The position numbers and the translations under genes were made by a program. From Pseudomonas_T sp032052615 (GTDB taxonomy: Bacteria; Pseudomonadota; Gammaproteobacteria; Pseudomonadales; Pseudomonadaceae): a stretch of DNA of 64,000 bases. This document shows positions 48,944 to 58,258 of the stretch, piece by piece (position 1 is the first letter of the stretch; each line of letters starts with the position of its first letter). Below the pieces are notes generated by a model. That model made no database searches and was not told where the DNA came from. It saw only the letters and a list, made by a program, of their open reading frames with translations. Location: the NCBI GenBank assembly GCA_032052615.1, contig DAMBWF010000009.1:1-64000 (forward strand). Reading direction: 5' to 3'.

Positions 48944-51802
48944 ATGACGCGTAACCAGGAAATCCGCCCGGACATCGACGACGGCATCGATCGCAAGCAG
49001 CTCGCCCAGCTGCGCGCCCGCTTCCTGACGATCAATGCCGGCCGCCTGCAACGCGCCATGCTCGCCCTGTCCACCCGTCAGCAACTGGTCCTGCGCCTGC
49101 TGCCGCTGCTGTTCCACGTCAACCATCCACTGCTGCCGGGCTATGTGTCCGGCACCACGCCGGCCGGCTTGTCCGGTTTCGAGCCGGACGACGATCTGTT
49201 GGCCGAGGCGCAGCGCCTGACCCGGTCGTTCGCCTACAAGGCTCGGCGCGGCAACCCCCTGGGGGGCAAGCCGGCGCGGCCGATCCACGGCCTGTTCCTG
49301 ATGGGCAGCCTGGGCACCGTGGCCCAGGCCGAGCAGAGCGACATGGATGTCTGGGTCTGCCACGCCCCGCACCTGCCCGCCGAGGCCGTCGCCGATCTGC
49401 GGCGCAAGTGCGACCTGCTGGAAGCCTGGGCGGCGACCCAGGGCACCGAGGCGCACTTCTTCCTGATCGACCCGCAGCGCTTCGTCCTCGGTGATCGCGA
49501 GGCCCACCTGACCTCCGACGACTGCGGCACCACCCAGCACTACCTGCTGCTCGACGAGTTCTACCGCACAGCAATCTGGTTGGGCGGGCGCACGCCGCTG
49601 TGGTGGCTGGTGCCGGTGTACGAGGAAGGGCGCTACGCCGAGTTCGGCCATACCTTGCTGAGCAAGCGCTTCATCCGCGCCGAGGATGTGCTCGACCTCG
49701 GCCACCTGGCCCACATCCCGCCCGGGGAATACCTCGGCGCCGGCATGTGGCAACTGTTCAAGGGCATCGACTCGCCCTACAAGTCGGTGCTCAAGCTGCT
49801 GCTCACCGAGGTCTACGCCAGCGAGCATCCGGCCGTGGAGTGCCTGTCCCTGCGCTTCAAGCGGGCGGTGTTCGCCAACCGCCTGGACCTGGACGAGCTG
49901 GACCCGTACATCATGGTCTACCGCCGCCTGGAGGAGTATCTCGCGGCCCGGGGCGACCAGGAGCGACTGGAGCTGATCCGCCGCTGCCTGTACCTGAAGA
50001 TCAACAAGAAACTCAGCCGCCCCCCGCGCGGCCGCGCCAAGAGCTGGCAGCGATTGCTGCTGGAGCGCCTGACCAGCGAATGGCAATGGGACGCGCGGCA
50101 ACTGGCGATGCTCGACAGCCGCAGCCAATGGAAGGTCCGCCAGGTCAGCGCCGAGCGGCGCGCCTTGGTCAACGAGCTGACCTACAGCTACCGCTTCCTG
50201 TCCCAGTTCGCCCGCTCCGAGCATGCCGCCAGCCTGCTCAACAGCCGCGACCTGGGGGTGCTGGGCCGGCGCCTGTACGCCGCCTTCGAGCGCAAGGCGG
50301 GCAAGGTCGAGTTCATCAACCCGGGGATCGCCCCGGACCTGGGGGAGGACACCCTGACCCTGGTCCACTCGCCCAGCCCCGAGGCGCCGGACGAAACCCA
50401 GTGGGCGCTCTACAGCGGCACGCTCGGCGCCCAGGAATGGCCCCATTTCGCGCCCCTCAAGCGGGCCCGGGAGCTGGTGGAGCTGCTCGCCTGGTGCCAC
50501 CGCAACGGAGTGATCGACGCCGGCACGCGGCTGTCCCTGCACCCCGGCGACAGCGACTTGACCGACTTCGAGCTGAACAACCTGCAGGCCAGCCTGCAGC
50601 AGATGCTGCCCTTGCCGCTGCCGCCGGTCGAGGAGGAAGCCCTGCTCAAGACCAGCACTCCCAGCGACGCGCTGCTGCTGGTCAATGTGGCCCTCGACCC
50701 GCTCAAACAGCACAGCCAGATGAACATCCACATGGCCACCGACCGCACCGACGCCCTGGGCTACTCGGGCGTGCGGGAGAACCTGGTGCTGACCCTGGAC
50801 CAAGTCACCCTGAACAGTTGGAACGAGCTGCTGGTGACGCGCTACGACGGCCCGGACGCCCTGCTGCGCTGCCTGCGGGATTTCCTCAACGCGCTGCCCG
50901 AGGAAGGCCCGTTGCCCCGGCTACGGGTCCGCTGCTTCTGCCGAAACCGCGCCCAGACCATCGCCCAGCGGGTCGAGGACCTGTTCCGCGACGCCTGTGC
51001 CCACCTGAGCCGGGAGCGGACCAACCGCTACCTGCTGCAAGTCCAGCAGCGCTACCACGTGCTGGAACTGGCGCCGGGGCAGGTGCGCCATGTGGCGCTG
51101 GCGGACCTGGCCGCCCTGGTCGAGTACCTCGGCGAGGAACGCCGCGCCTTCAGCCCGTTGCGCCTCGACCCGTACGCCCTGGAGGGCCTCGACCTGGGGC
51201 TGATCCTGCCCCTTGGTCGGCCCGACGCGATCCATGTGTTCTACCGCCAGGACGGCGACAACGCCGAACTCACCGTGCTGGACGAGCAGAACGCGCTCTG
51301 GTGCCAGCGCGTGCCGTTCCGCGACGAACAGAGCCTGCTGACGCCGCTGCAACGCTTCCTGCAATCGGTGTTGTACCGGCGCAACGCCTTGCTGCCCCTG
51401 GATGGGGCCGTGCCGCCGCCGACGCTGGAACTGATTTATCACGAAATCGTCCCGACCCAGCCGGGCCGCGCCCTGCACCTGGAGCGGCGCAACGCGCCCA
51501 AGGCCGAGGCCAACCATCCGGCCCACAACGTGCAGGCCATCGTCGAGCCCGCCGGCGGCCAGCGGGTACATGTCACCTTGTACTGTGATCACCGCGAGTT
51601 CTCGGAGCTGGAATACGGGGCCGACCTGTACGCCGCCGTGGCCCGGCATATCGTCGCCCAGCGCCAGGAAACCGAACGCTACCCCTGCTATATCACCGAC
51701 CTGGATCTCTCGCGGGTCGCCGAGGCCGCGCCCACGGTGCACTACCTACGGGTCAAGACGCGCCTGGAACAGGCACTGAACCTCGCCCTGAGCAGCGCCT
51801 GA
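48944..51802 (+). CDS. cyaA: class I adenylate cyclase
   Basis: A 952-residue enterobacterial-type (class I) adenylate cyclase. The N-terminal catalytic part has G-L-F-L-M-G-S-L-G-T-V-A-Q with the S-D-M-D-V-W-V-C-H motif of the nucleotidyltransferase fold. The C-terminal half is regulatory and variable. It is longer than E. coli CyaA (848) but normal for pseudomonads. The ATG at 48944 begins M-T-R-N-Q-E-I; it is preceded by a GAGCGAG. It makes cAMP for Vfr/Crp-type regulation. It is convergent with rnk, 19 bases apart. Confidence 0.97.
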   Translation: MTRNQEIRPDIDDGIDRKQLAQLRARFLTINAGRLQRAMLALSTRQQLVLRLLPLLFHVNHPLLPGYVSGTTPAGLSGFEPDDDLLAEAQRLTRSFAYKARRGNPLGGKPARPIHGLFLMGSLGTVAQAEQSDMDVWVCHAPHLPAEAVADLRRKCDLLEAWAATQGTEAHFFLIDPQRFVLGDREAHLTSDDCGTTQHYLLLDEFYRTAIWLGGRTPLWWLVPVYEEGRYAEFGHTLLSKRFIRAEDVLDLGHLAHIPPGEYLGAGMWQLFKGIDSPYKSVLKLLLTEVYASEHPAVECLSLRFKRAVFANRLDLDELDPYIMVYRRLEEYLAARGDQERLELIRRCLYLKINKKLSRPPRGRAKSWQRLLLERLTSEWQWDARQLAMLDSRSQWKVRQVSAERRALVNELTYSYRFLSQFARSEHAASLLNSRDLGVLGRRLYAAFERKAGKVEFINPGIAPDLGEDTLTLVHSPSPEAPDETQWALYSGTLGAQEWPHFAPLKRARELVELLAWCHRNGVIDAGTRLSLHPGDSDLTDFELNNLQASLQQMLPLPLPPVEEEALLKTSTPSDALLLVNVALDPLKQHSQMNIHMATDRTDALGYSGVRENLVLTLDQVTLNSWNELLVTRYDGPDALLRCLRDFLNALPEEGPLPRLRVRCFCRNRAQTIAQRVEDLFRDACAHLSRERTNRYLLQVQQRYHVLELAPGQVRHVALADLAALVEYLGEERRAFSPLRLDPYALEGLDLGLILPLGRPDAIHVFYRQDGDNAELTVLDEQNALWCQRVPFRDEQSLLTPLQRFLQSVLYRRNALLPLDGAVPPPTLELIYHEIVPTQPGRALHLERRNAPKAEANHPAHNVQAIVEPAGGQRVHVTLYCDHREFSELEYGADLYAAVARHIVAQRQETERYPCYITDLDLSRVAEAAPTVHYLRVKTRLEQALNLALSSA

Positions 51803-51821
51803 CCGGTCGCCGACGTCGCCC

Positions 51822-52229
51822 TCAGGACGCGTAGGCGCCAGCCGCCTCCGGCTGGTATTCCACTTCCAGCAGGGTGAGTCGCAGCGTCTTGCCGCCCGGG
51901 GCCGGCCAGTCGATGTGCTGGCCCACGCTCAACCCCAGCAGGGCGCACCCCACCGGCGCGAGGATCGACACGGTGCCCTCGGCGCCCGCCTCCTGGGGAT
52001 AGACCAGGGTCAGGTGGTAGTCCTTGCCGCTGCTTTCCTCGCGGCAATGCACTCGCGAATTCATCGTCACCACACCCGGCGGCACCTCATCGTGCCCGAC
52101 CACATGCGCGCGGGACAACTCGGCTTCCAGGGCCTCGGCGGCGGGGCCGTATGTCTCCAGGCCGTCGAGCACCTGCTCCAGGCGTTGCAGATCGAGACGG
52201 GTGATGGTGATCGGCGGCTGAGTATTCAT
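51822..52229 (-). CDS. rnk: Rnk nucleoside diphosphate kinase regulator
   Basis: A 135-residue protein with a short helical N-terminus and a C-terminal GreA/Rnk-like domain. P-P-I-T-I-T-R-L-D opens it; V-T-M-N-S-R-V and V-S-I-L-A-P-V-G-C-A-L-L-G-L are the GreA-type core. Rnk binds RNA polymerase and affects nucleotide pools. The 217 bases upstream, to the DUF1289 gene, hold its promoter and an AT-poor region in which I saw no gene. Confidence 0.93.
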   Translation of the reverse strand: MNTQPPITITRLDLQRLEQVLDGLETYGPAAEALEAELSRAHVVGHDEVPPGVVTMNSRVHCREESSGKDYHLTLVYPQEAGAEGTVSILAPVGCALLGLSVGQHIDWPAPGGKTLRLTLLEVEYQPEAAGAYAS

Positions 52230-52446
52230 GACAAAGACGGGGCTCCTCGGGTTCGTTCGGCTGAAAAAGCAAAACCCCGCCCTCCAGGGACTGGATGATC
52301 GGCGTCGCGGGCGGGCCCGACGGCGCGGCGCGGAATCGCGCGCCACGGCGCATCGGAGGGCCGGGCACCGCGCACGGCCGGTTCGATCGAGCGGCGGAGG
52401 CGGGGTTGGATACGGAGTCCGGAAGGAAGACCGGACTCGGTGGACA

Positions 52447-52686
52447 CTACGTCAGCGTGGCGGCGCTTGGCAATAGCATGGCCCGCTCCGTCGGGACGGA
52501 CCGCCGCGCCCGGGCCGCCTCGACGATCCGCAGGCGCCGGACGTCGTCGGCGTCGCGCCATTCGCGGATTTCGCCGAGGGTCCGGCCGCAACCGAGGCAG
52601 ACCCGCTCATCGTCCAGGCAGCACTGGCGAACGCAGGGCGAGGCCAGGCGGCCGTCGCCCTGCAGAGCCGGGGTGGGCGCGCTCAC
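52447..52686 (-). CDS. DUF1289-family Cys-rich protein
   Basis: A 79-residue protein with the DUF1289 cysteine pattern: S-P-C-V-R-Q-C-C-L-D, V-C-L-G-C-G-R-T and E-I-R-E-W, likely binding a metal ion or iron-sulfur cluster. Start is GTG at 52686, overlapping the cyaY stop as GTGA; no ATG fits. Co-transcribed with cyaY, so a role in iron-sulfur biology is possible but only by association. Confidence 0.85.
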   Translation of the reverse strand: MSAPTPALQGDGRLASPCVRQCCLDDERVCLGCGRTLGEIREWRDADDVRRLRIVEAARARRSVPTERAMLLPSAATLT

Positions 52687-53015
52687 AGCTCGTCGAACGC
52701 CAGGGACGCGCCGGCCTGTTCGCGGACGACCCGCTCCAGCAGCTCGCCCAGCGCTTCTCCGCTGGTGTCGCAGATCCAGCGCCCGGCCTGGGCGTCGTAG
52801 TCGAAATGAAACCCACCGGAGCGGGCGGCCACCCAAAGCTGGCGCAACGGTTCCTGGCGGCTGAGGATCACTTGGCTGCCGTTGTCGAAGCGCACGGTGA
52901 GCACGCCGGCGGCGTTCTCCAGGTCGACATCCAGGTCGCTGTCGTCGAAGGCGTCCTCGACCGCCTCCTGCACGGCGTCCAGCAGGTCATGGAAACGGGC
53001 TTCGCTCAGGTTCAT
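52683..53015 (-). CDS. cyaY: frataxin-like iron protein CyaY
   Basis: A 110-residue frataxin homologue that modulates IscS and binds iron on an acidic ridge. E-A-V-E-D-A-F-D-D-S-D-L-D-V-D-L-E is the acidic helix, and Q-L-W-V-A-A-R-S-G-G-F-H-F-D the conserved sheet. It is divergent from the lptM-lysA run. Confidence 0.97.
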   Translation of the reverse strand: MNLSEARFHDLLDAVQEAVEDAFDDSDLDVDLENAAGVLTVRFDNGSQVILSRQEPLRQLWVAARSGGFHFDYDAQAGRWICDTSGEALGELLERVVREQAGASLAFDEL

Positions 53016-53204
53016 GGCATACCTCGGATGATGGGGCAAGGGGCTCGCGGCGATCCGTCGCGCGCCGGATGGCCAAGCATAACCCGGACAGGCCCGAACA
53101 CAGCCCCGCGCATCCTCCGCGCCTCGTTTCCGTGGCCCCGGGCCGCCGCCCTGAAAGGCCCGCCACGCGGGCGTCGGCGCATAGGCAAGGGACCGGGGCG
53201 TGGG

Positions 53205-53210
53205 TATACT
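53205..53210 (+). promoter_or_regulatory. -10 element upstream of lptM-lysA-dapF
   Basis: TATACT at 53205-53210, about 36 bases before the lptM start, in the divergent cyaY/lptM gap. No good -35 is seen at 17 bases. It is the likely promoter of the six-gene lptM-to-HAD run. Confidence 0.5.
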
Positions 53211-53245
53211 CCGGGCCATTCGACGCTCGCTCAAAGGATTCCATC

Positions 53246-53386
53246 ATGAAGCGCCTGCTTCTTCCCTTCCTCGCGCTGGCCGTGCTCGCCGGCGCCCTCG
53301 CCGGCTGCGGCCAGAAAGGCCCGCTCTACCTACCGGACGACGAAAAGGCCGCCAAGGAACATCGCAAAGACCGCTACGAACTCTGA
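53246..53386 (+). CDS. lptM: LptM (YifL-like) lipoprotein
   Basis: A 46-residue lipoprotein. The signal peptide ends in L-A-G-C with Cys21 as lipidation site, followed by the family tag G-Q-K-G-P-L-Y-L-P. E. coli LptM (YifL) stabilises the LptDE outer-membrane LPS translocon. It precedes lysA by 12 bases; the same link is seen in P. aeruginosa (lppL-lysA). Confidence 0.93.
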   Translation: MKRLLLPFLALAVLAGALAGCGQKGPLYLPDDEKAAKEHRKDRYEL

Positions 53387-53398
53387 CAGGAGGCATCC

Positions 53399-54646
53399 AT
53401 GGAAGCCTTCACCCACCGCGACGGCAGCCTGTTCGCGGAAGACGTGGCGTTGTCCGCGATCGCCGAGCGTTTCGGCACCCCCACCTATGTCTATTCCCGC
53501 GCCCACATCGAGGCGCAATACGGCGCCTATGCCGAGGCCCTGCGCGGCACGCCGCACCTGATCTGCTTCGCGGTGAAGGCCAATTCCAACCTGGGCGTGC
53601 TGAACGTGCTGGCGCGCCTGGGCGCCGGCTTCGACATCGTCTCCCGAGGCGAGCTGGAGCGGGTCCTGGCGGCGGGCGGCGATCCCGCCAAGGTAGTGTT
53701 CTCCGGGGTCGGCAAGACCCGCGACGACATGCGCCGCGCGCTGGACGTCGGCGTGCACTGCTTCAACGTGGAGTCCCGCGAGGAACTGGAGCGCCTGCAA
53801 GCGGTGGCCGCCGAGTGCGGCAAGACCGCCGCGGTGTCGCTGCGGGTCAATCCGGACGTCGACGCCGGCACCCACCCCTACATCTCCACCGGACTCAAGG
53901 AAAACAAGTTCGGCATCGACATCGAGCAGGCCGAGGCCGTCTACCGCCGCGCCGCCGCGTTGCCGAACCTGCGGGTGATCGGGGTCGACTGCCACATCGG
54001 TTCCCAGCTCACCAGCCTGCCGCCGTTCCTCGACGCCCTCGAACGCCTGCTGGCCTTGGTGGACCGGCTGGCCGCGCAGGGCATCGCCATCCAGCACCTG
54101 GACCTGGGAGGCGGACTCGGCGTGCGCTACCGCGACGAGACGCCTCCGGCGCCCGGCGCCTACATCCAGGCGGTGCGCGAGCGCATCGCCGGCCGCAACC
54201 TGGCCCTGGTGTTCGAGCCCGGCCGCTCCATCGTCGCCAACGCCGGGGTACTGCTCACCCGGGTGGAATACCTCAAGCACACCCCCCACAAGGATTTCGC
54301 CATCGTCGACGCGGCGATGAACGACCTGATCCGACCGGCCCTGTACCAGGCCTGGATGGACGTGGCGGCGGTCACTCCGCGCGCCGGCGAGGCGCGCGCC
54401 TACGACCTGGTGGGGCCAATCTGCGAGACCGGCGACTTCCTCGCCAAGGGCCGCGAGCTGGTCCTCGCCGAGGGCGACTTGCTGGCGGTGCGCTCGGCTG
54501 GGGCCTACGGCTTCGTCATGAGCTCCAACTACAACACCCGGGGCCGCGCCGCCGAGGTGCTGGTGGATGGCGCCGAGGCCATCGAGGTGCGTCGTCGCGA
54601 GCGCCTCGACGATCTGTATGCCGGCGAAAGCCTGCTGCCGGCGTGA
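53399..54646 (+). CDS. lysA: diaminopimelate decarboxylase
   Basis: A 415-residue PLP enzyme giving lysine from meso-diaminopimelate. Pyridoxal-binding lysine is in C-F-A-V-K-A-N-S; H-I-G-S-Q and L-G-G-G-L-G-V are phosphate and substrate elements; G-P-I-C-E-T-G-D carries the catalytic Cys. AGGAGG is upstream. It is 9 bases from dapF, so the DAP epimerase and decarboxylase are coupled. Confidence 0.98.
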   Translation: MEAFTHRDGSLFAEDVALSAIAERFGTPTYVYSRAHIEAQYGAYAEALRGTPHLICFAVKANSNLGVLNVLARLGAGFDIVSRGELERVLAAGGDPAKVVFSGVGKTRDDMRRALDVGVHCFNVESREELERLQAVAAECGKTAAVSLRVNPDVDAGTHPYISTGLKENKFGIDIEQAEAVYRRAAALPNLRVIGVDCHIGSQLTSLPPFLDALERLLALVDRLAAQGIAIQHLDLGGGLGVRYRDETPPAPGAYIQAVRERIAGRNLALVFEPGRSIVANAGVLLTRVEYLKHTPHKDFAIVDAAMNDLIRPALYQAWMDVAAVTPRAGEARAYDLVGPICETGDFLAKGRELVLAEGDLLAVRSAGAYGFVMSSNYNTRGRAAEVLVDGAEAIEVRRRERLDDLYAGESLLPA

Positions 54647-54655
54647 GGGGCGAGC

Positions 54656-55486
54656 ATGTTATTGCGCTTCACCAAGATGCACGGGCTGGGCAACGACTTC
54701 ATGGTCATCGACCTGATCGGCCAGCACGCCCACATCCAACCCAAGCACGTTCGCCAGTGGGGCGATCGCCACACCGGGATCGGCTTCGACCAACTCTTGC
54801 TGGTGGAGGCGCCGACCAATCCGGAAGTGGACTTCCGCTACCGGATCTTCAACGCGGACGGCTCCGAAGTGGAACAGTGCGGTAACGGCGCGCGCTGCTT
54901 CGCCCGCTTCGTGCTGGACAAGCGCCTGACGATGAAGAAGCGCTTCAAGGTGGAAACCCGGGGCGGGGTCATCGAACTGGACGTACGCGCCGACGGGCAG
55001 ATCCGCGTCGACATGGGCGCGCCGCGCTTCGAGCCGGCGAGCATCCCCTTCCAGGCCGAGGCCGCCGCCCCGGACTACGAGGTGGACGTGGAGGGCCATG
55101 CCCTGCGCCTGGCCGCCCTGTCCATGGGCAACCCCCACGCGGTACTGCGAGTCGACGACCTCGACCAGGCGCCGGTCCGGACGTTGGGCCCCCAGCTGGA
55201 ACACCACCCGCGCTTTCCGCAACGGGTGAACGTGGGCTTTCTCCAAGTCCTCGACCGGCACCAGGCTCGGCTGCGGGTCTGGGAGCGGGGCGCCGGCGAG
55301 ACCCGCGCCTGCGGCACCGGCGCCTGCGCGGCGGCGGTCACGGCGATCCGCCAGGGCTGGATGAACTCACCGCTGGAGATGGAGCTTCCCGGCGGGCGGC
55401 TGACCCTCGAATGGGCGGGCGAGGGCCAGCCGGTTATGATGACCGGGCCCGCCGTCCGGGTGTACGAAGGACAGGTTCGCCTATGA
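54656..55486 (+). CDS. dapF: diaminopimelate epimerase
   Basis: A 276-residue cofactor-free epimerase converting LL- to meso-DAP for peptidoglycan and lysine. Catalytic cysteines are in E-Q-C-G-N-G-A-R-C (near 73-81) and A-C-G-T-G-A-C-A. M-H-G-L-G-N-D-F is the start. It overlaps the DUF484 gene by 4 bases. Confidence 0.98.
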   Translation: MLLRFTKMHGLGNDFMVIDLIGQHAHIQPKHVRQWGDRHTGIGFDQLLLVEAPTNPEVDFRYRIFNADGSEVEQCGNGARCFARFVLDKRLTMKKRFKVETRGGVIELDVRADGQIRVDMGAPRFEPASIPFQAEAAAPDYEVDVEGHALRLAALSMGNPHAVLRVDDLDQAPVRTLGPQLEHHPRFPQRVNVGFLQVLDRHQARLRVWERGAGETRACGTGACAAAVTAIRQGWMNSPLEMELPGGRLTLEWAGEGQPVMMTGPAVRVYEGQVRL

Positions 55487-56181
55487 CCGAGCAACGCCAG
55501 GATTCGTCCGACCTCCTCGACGCCGAGGCGGTCGCCGCCTACCTGCAACGGCATCCGGAATTCTTCGTCGCGCACGAAGCGCTCATCCCCGAGCTGCGCA
55601 TCCCCCACCAGCCGGGGGCCGCCGTGTCCCTGGTGGAGCGCCAGGTGCGGCTGCTGCGGGAGCGCAACGTGGACCTGCGCAACCGCCTCGCCCACCTGAT
55701 GGACGTGGCCCGGGACAACGACCGCCTGTTCGACAAGTCCCGGCGCCTGGTACTCGACCTGCTGGACGCTGGCAGCCTGGAGGAGGTGATTGGTCTGGTC
55801 GAGGACAGCCTGCGCCATGAATTCCAGGTGCCCCACGTCGGGCTCATCCTGTTCGGCGAGACCAACCTGGGCGTTGGCCGCTCGGTGAGCGCCGCCGATG
55901 CCCACCAGGCCATCGGCGGCCTGCTGGCCGGTGGCAAGACGGTCTGCGGCGTGCTGCGTGCCCACGAACTGGACTTCCTGTTCGGCGCGGATGCCCTTCA
56001 GGTCGGTTCCGCCGCCGTGGTTCCCCTGGCCCATCAGGGCTTGCACGGGGTGCTGGCCATCGGCAGCCCCGACCCCCAGCACTACAAGAGCACCCTCGGC
56101 ACCCTCTTCCTCGGCTACGTCGCCGATATCCTGTCCCGGGTGCTGCCGCGCCTCTCGGCTCCGCTGCGATCGGTGCGCTGA
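55483..56181 (+). CDS. DUF484 (GAF-like) family protein
   Basis: A 232-residue protein between dapF and xerC. F-L-x-x-H-P-E-F-F-x-x-H is the conserved N-terminal helix, followed by L-V-E-R-Q-V-R-L-L-R-E-R-N and a GAF-like domain to the end. The DUF484-xerC link is general in gammaproteobacteria. Its role is undefined. Confidence 0.94.
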   Translation: MTEQRQDSSDLLDAEAVAAYLQRHPEFFVAHEALIPELRIPHQPGAAVSLVERQVRLLRERNVDLRNRLAHLMDVARDNDRLFDKSRRLVLDLLDAGSLEEVIGLVEDSLRHEFQVPHVGLILFGETNLGVGRSVSAADAHQAIGGLLAGGKTVCGVLRAHELDFLFGADALQVGSAAVVPLAHQGLHGVLAIGSPDPQHYKSTLGTLFLGYVADILSRVLPRLSAPLRSVR

Positions 56182-56216
56182 TGGCGCCGGCGGCGCCCCA
56201 CGCCGAGGGAGGCCCC

Positions 56217-57113
56217 ATGCAGCGCGACCTCGACGCTTACCTCGACTACCTGCGTCATGAACGCCAGGCCTCGCCCCACACCCTGGACGGCTATCGCCGC
56301 GACCTGGGAACCCTGCGGGAGCAGGCCGGCCTCCTGGGCCTCGACGACTGGACCGCGCTGGACAGCCACGGCCTGCGCCAGGTGATCGCCCGGCTGCACC
56401 AGCGGGGCCTGTCGGGACGCAGCCTGGCGCGACTGCTGTCGGCGACCCGGGGCCTGTACCGGCACCTGATCCGCGAGGGCCGCTGCGCCCACGACCCGAC
56501 CGCCGGCCTCAGCCCGCCGAAGGGCCCCCGCCGCCTGCCCCGCGCCCTCGACGCCGACCGCGCCCAGCAATTGCTGGACGGCGCGGTGGACGACGACTTC
56601 CTCGCCCGGCGGGACCAGGCAATGCTGGAGCTCTTCTATTCTTCCGGGCTGCGCCTGTCGGAGCTGGTCGGGCTGGACCTCGACGACCTCGACCTCGCCG
56701 AGGGGCTGGTGCGAGTTCGCGGCAAGGGGAACAAGACCCGGGTCCTGCCGGTGGGTCGCAAGGCCCGCGAGGCGCTGGACGCCTGGCTGCCGCTGCGGGC
56801 CCTGACGGCCCGCGACGGCGCCTTGTTCATCGGCCGCCAGGGCCGCCGCCTGGGTCCACGGGCGGTGCAGCTCCGGGTGCGCCAGGCGGGCGTGCGGGAG
56901 CTGGGCCAGCACCTGCACCCGCATATGCTGCGCCACAGCTTCGCCAGCCACTTGCTGGAATCGTCCCAGGATCTGCGCGCCGTACAGGAGTTGCTCGGTC
57001 ACGCCGACATCGCCACGACGCAGATCTATACCCACCTGGACTTCCAACACCTGGCCAAGGTTTACGACAGCGCCCACCCTCGGGCGCGTCGGCGCACCGG
57101 AGACGAATCATGA
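56217..57113 (+). CDS. xerC: tyrosine recombinase XerC
   Basis: A 298-residue site-specific recombinase acting with XerD at dif to resolve chromosome dimers. The catalytic residues appear as G-L-R-L-S-E (Arg), H-M-L-R-H-S-F-A-S (His/Arg) and L-G-H-A-D-I-A-T-T-Q-I-Y-T-H (His and Tyr). GGAGG lies 4 bases before the ATG at 56217; an ATG at 56181, overlapping the DUF484 stop, would add 12 residues. In P. aeruginosa it is called sss. Its 3' end overlaps the HAD gene. Confidence 0.96.
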   Translation: MQRDLDAYLDYLRHERQASPHTLDGYRRDLGTLREQAGLLGLDDWTALDSHGLRQVIARLHQRGLSGRSLARLLSATRGLYRHLIREGRCAHDPTAGLSPPKGPRRLPRALDADRAQQLLDGAVDDDFLARRDQAMLELFYSSGLRLSELVGLDLDDLDLAEGLVRVRGKGNKTRVLPVGRKAREALDAWLPLRALTARDGALFIGRQGRRLGPRAVQLRVRQAGVRELGQHLHPHMLRHSFASHLLESSQDLRAVQELLGHADIATTQIYTHLDFQHLAKVYDSAHPRARRRTGDES

Positions 57114-57802
57114 GCATCCGCCTGGTCACCTTCGACCTCGACGACACCTTGTGGGACAACCGCCCGGTGATCGAGGGCGCCGAACAGGCCATGCGCGACT
57201 GGCTCAACCGGCACGCCCCGGCCCTGGCGGAGGTGCCGGTTGAGCACCTCTGGGACATCCGCGCGCGCCTGCTGGCGGAACGCCCGGAACTGCGCCATCG
57301 TCTCAGCGAGTTGCGCCGCCGCACCCTGTTCAGCGCCTTGAGCGAAGTGGGCTATGGCCAGGAGAAAGCCCGGGAACTGGCGGAAGGCGCCTTCCAGACG
57401 ATGCTGGAGGCGCGCCATCGCATCACCTTCTTCAGCGACACGGTGCCCACCCTGGAGTGGCTGGCCGGGCGCTACCGCCTGGCGGTGATCACCAACGGCA
57501 ACGCCGACGTCGGTCGCCTCGGGCTGGCCGACTATTTTGCCTTCGCGCTGTGCGCCGAGGAGCTGGGGGTCGGCAAGCCCGATCCGCACCCGTTCCAGGA
57601 AGCCTTGCGCCGCGCCGACGTGTCGCCGGAGCAGGCCGTGCATGTCGGCGATCACCCGGGTGACGACATCCTCGGCGCCCAACAGGCCGGGCTGCGGGCG
57701 GTCTGGTTCAACCCGCAGAACCGCGCTTGGGAGGCCGATCACCGGGCCGACGCGGAAATCCGCAGCCTGGCCGAACTGCCCGAGCTGCTGGCGCGCTGGT
57801 GA
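57110..57802 (+). CDS. HAD-superfamily hydrolase
   Basis: A 230-residue HAD phosphatase. Motif I is T-F-D-L-D-D-T-L-W-D; motif II V-I-T-N-G-N; motif III a K in V-G-K-P-D-P; motif IV G-D-H-P-G-D-D. Sugar phosphate or FMN phosphatase activity is typical of such members; the substrate is unknown. Overlaps xerC as ATGA and ends before a terminator. Confidence 0.94.
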   Translation: MSIRLVTFDLDDTLWDNRPVIEGAEQAMRDWLNRHAPALAEVPVEHLWDIRARLLAERPELRHRLSELRRRTLFSALSEVGYGQEKARELAEGAFQTMLEARHRITFFSDTVPTLEWLAGRYRLAVITNGNADVGRLGLADYFAFALCAEELGVGKPDPHPFQEALRRADVSPEQAVHVGDHPGDDILGAQQAGLRAVWFNPQNRAWEADHRADAEIRSLAELPELLARW

Positions 57803-57817
57803 ACCGCCGGGCATGAA

Positions 57818-57839
57818 AAAGCCCGCCGAAGCGGGCTTT
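57818..57839. terminator. intrinsic terminator between HAD gene and sutA
   Basis: Stem AAAGCCCGC with GCGGGCTTT and a CGAA loop, plus A/T on both sides; serves both convergent genes. Confidence 0.9.
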
Positions 57840-57859
57840 CCAACGAGCGGAACACGGAC

Positions 57860-58189
57860 TCAGATAGGGCGGCTGCCGTACTTGCTGTCCGGCTTCTTGG
57901 GCGGATCGGCCACCACATTGGGCTCGACTTCCTGCACCTTGCCGCCACGGGCGAGGAATTCCTCCATGGCCCGCGCCAGCGCATCGCGCTCCTTTTGCTT
58001 GGCTTCGATGCTGGGCAGTTCCTCGGCTTCGACGGCGGCTTTTTTCTTGCCCTTGCCGGCGGCACGTTCCTCGCCCGCGTCGGACTCCTCCTCCGCCTCC
58101 ACGCTGTCATCGGCGGCCGCGACCAGCTCCTCGCCATCCTCCTCTTCCGCCGTGTCCAGATCGTCCTGTTCCAGTTCTTCGTCGCTCAT
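57860..58189 (-). CDS. sutA: transcriptional regulator SutA
   Basis: A 109-residue protein with a highly acidic, probably disordered N-terminal half (runs of E and D to about 50), a K-rich section, and a C-terminal helix (A-K-Q-K-E-R-D-A-L-A-R-A-M-E-E-F). The layout and position match P. aeruginosa SutA, which binds RNA polymerase and raises expression in slow growth. Overall resemblance, not a defined catalytic motif, supports the call. Confidence 0.9.
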   Translation of the reverse strand: MSDEELEQDDLDTAEEEDGEELVAAADDSVEAEEESDAGEERAAGKGKKKAAVEAEELPSIEAKQKERDALARAMEEFLARGGKVQEVEPNVVADPPKKPDSKYGSRPI

Positions 58190-58258
58190 TGTTCTACCTC
58201 ATGGGTTCCGCATAAGCAGGTGGGTCATACTCCGTCCGCGGCCGGCGTCCGGAAGCAA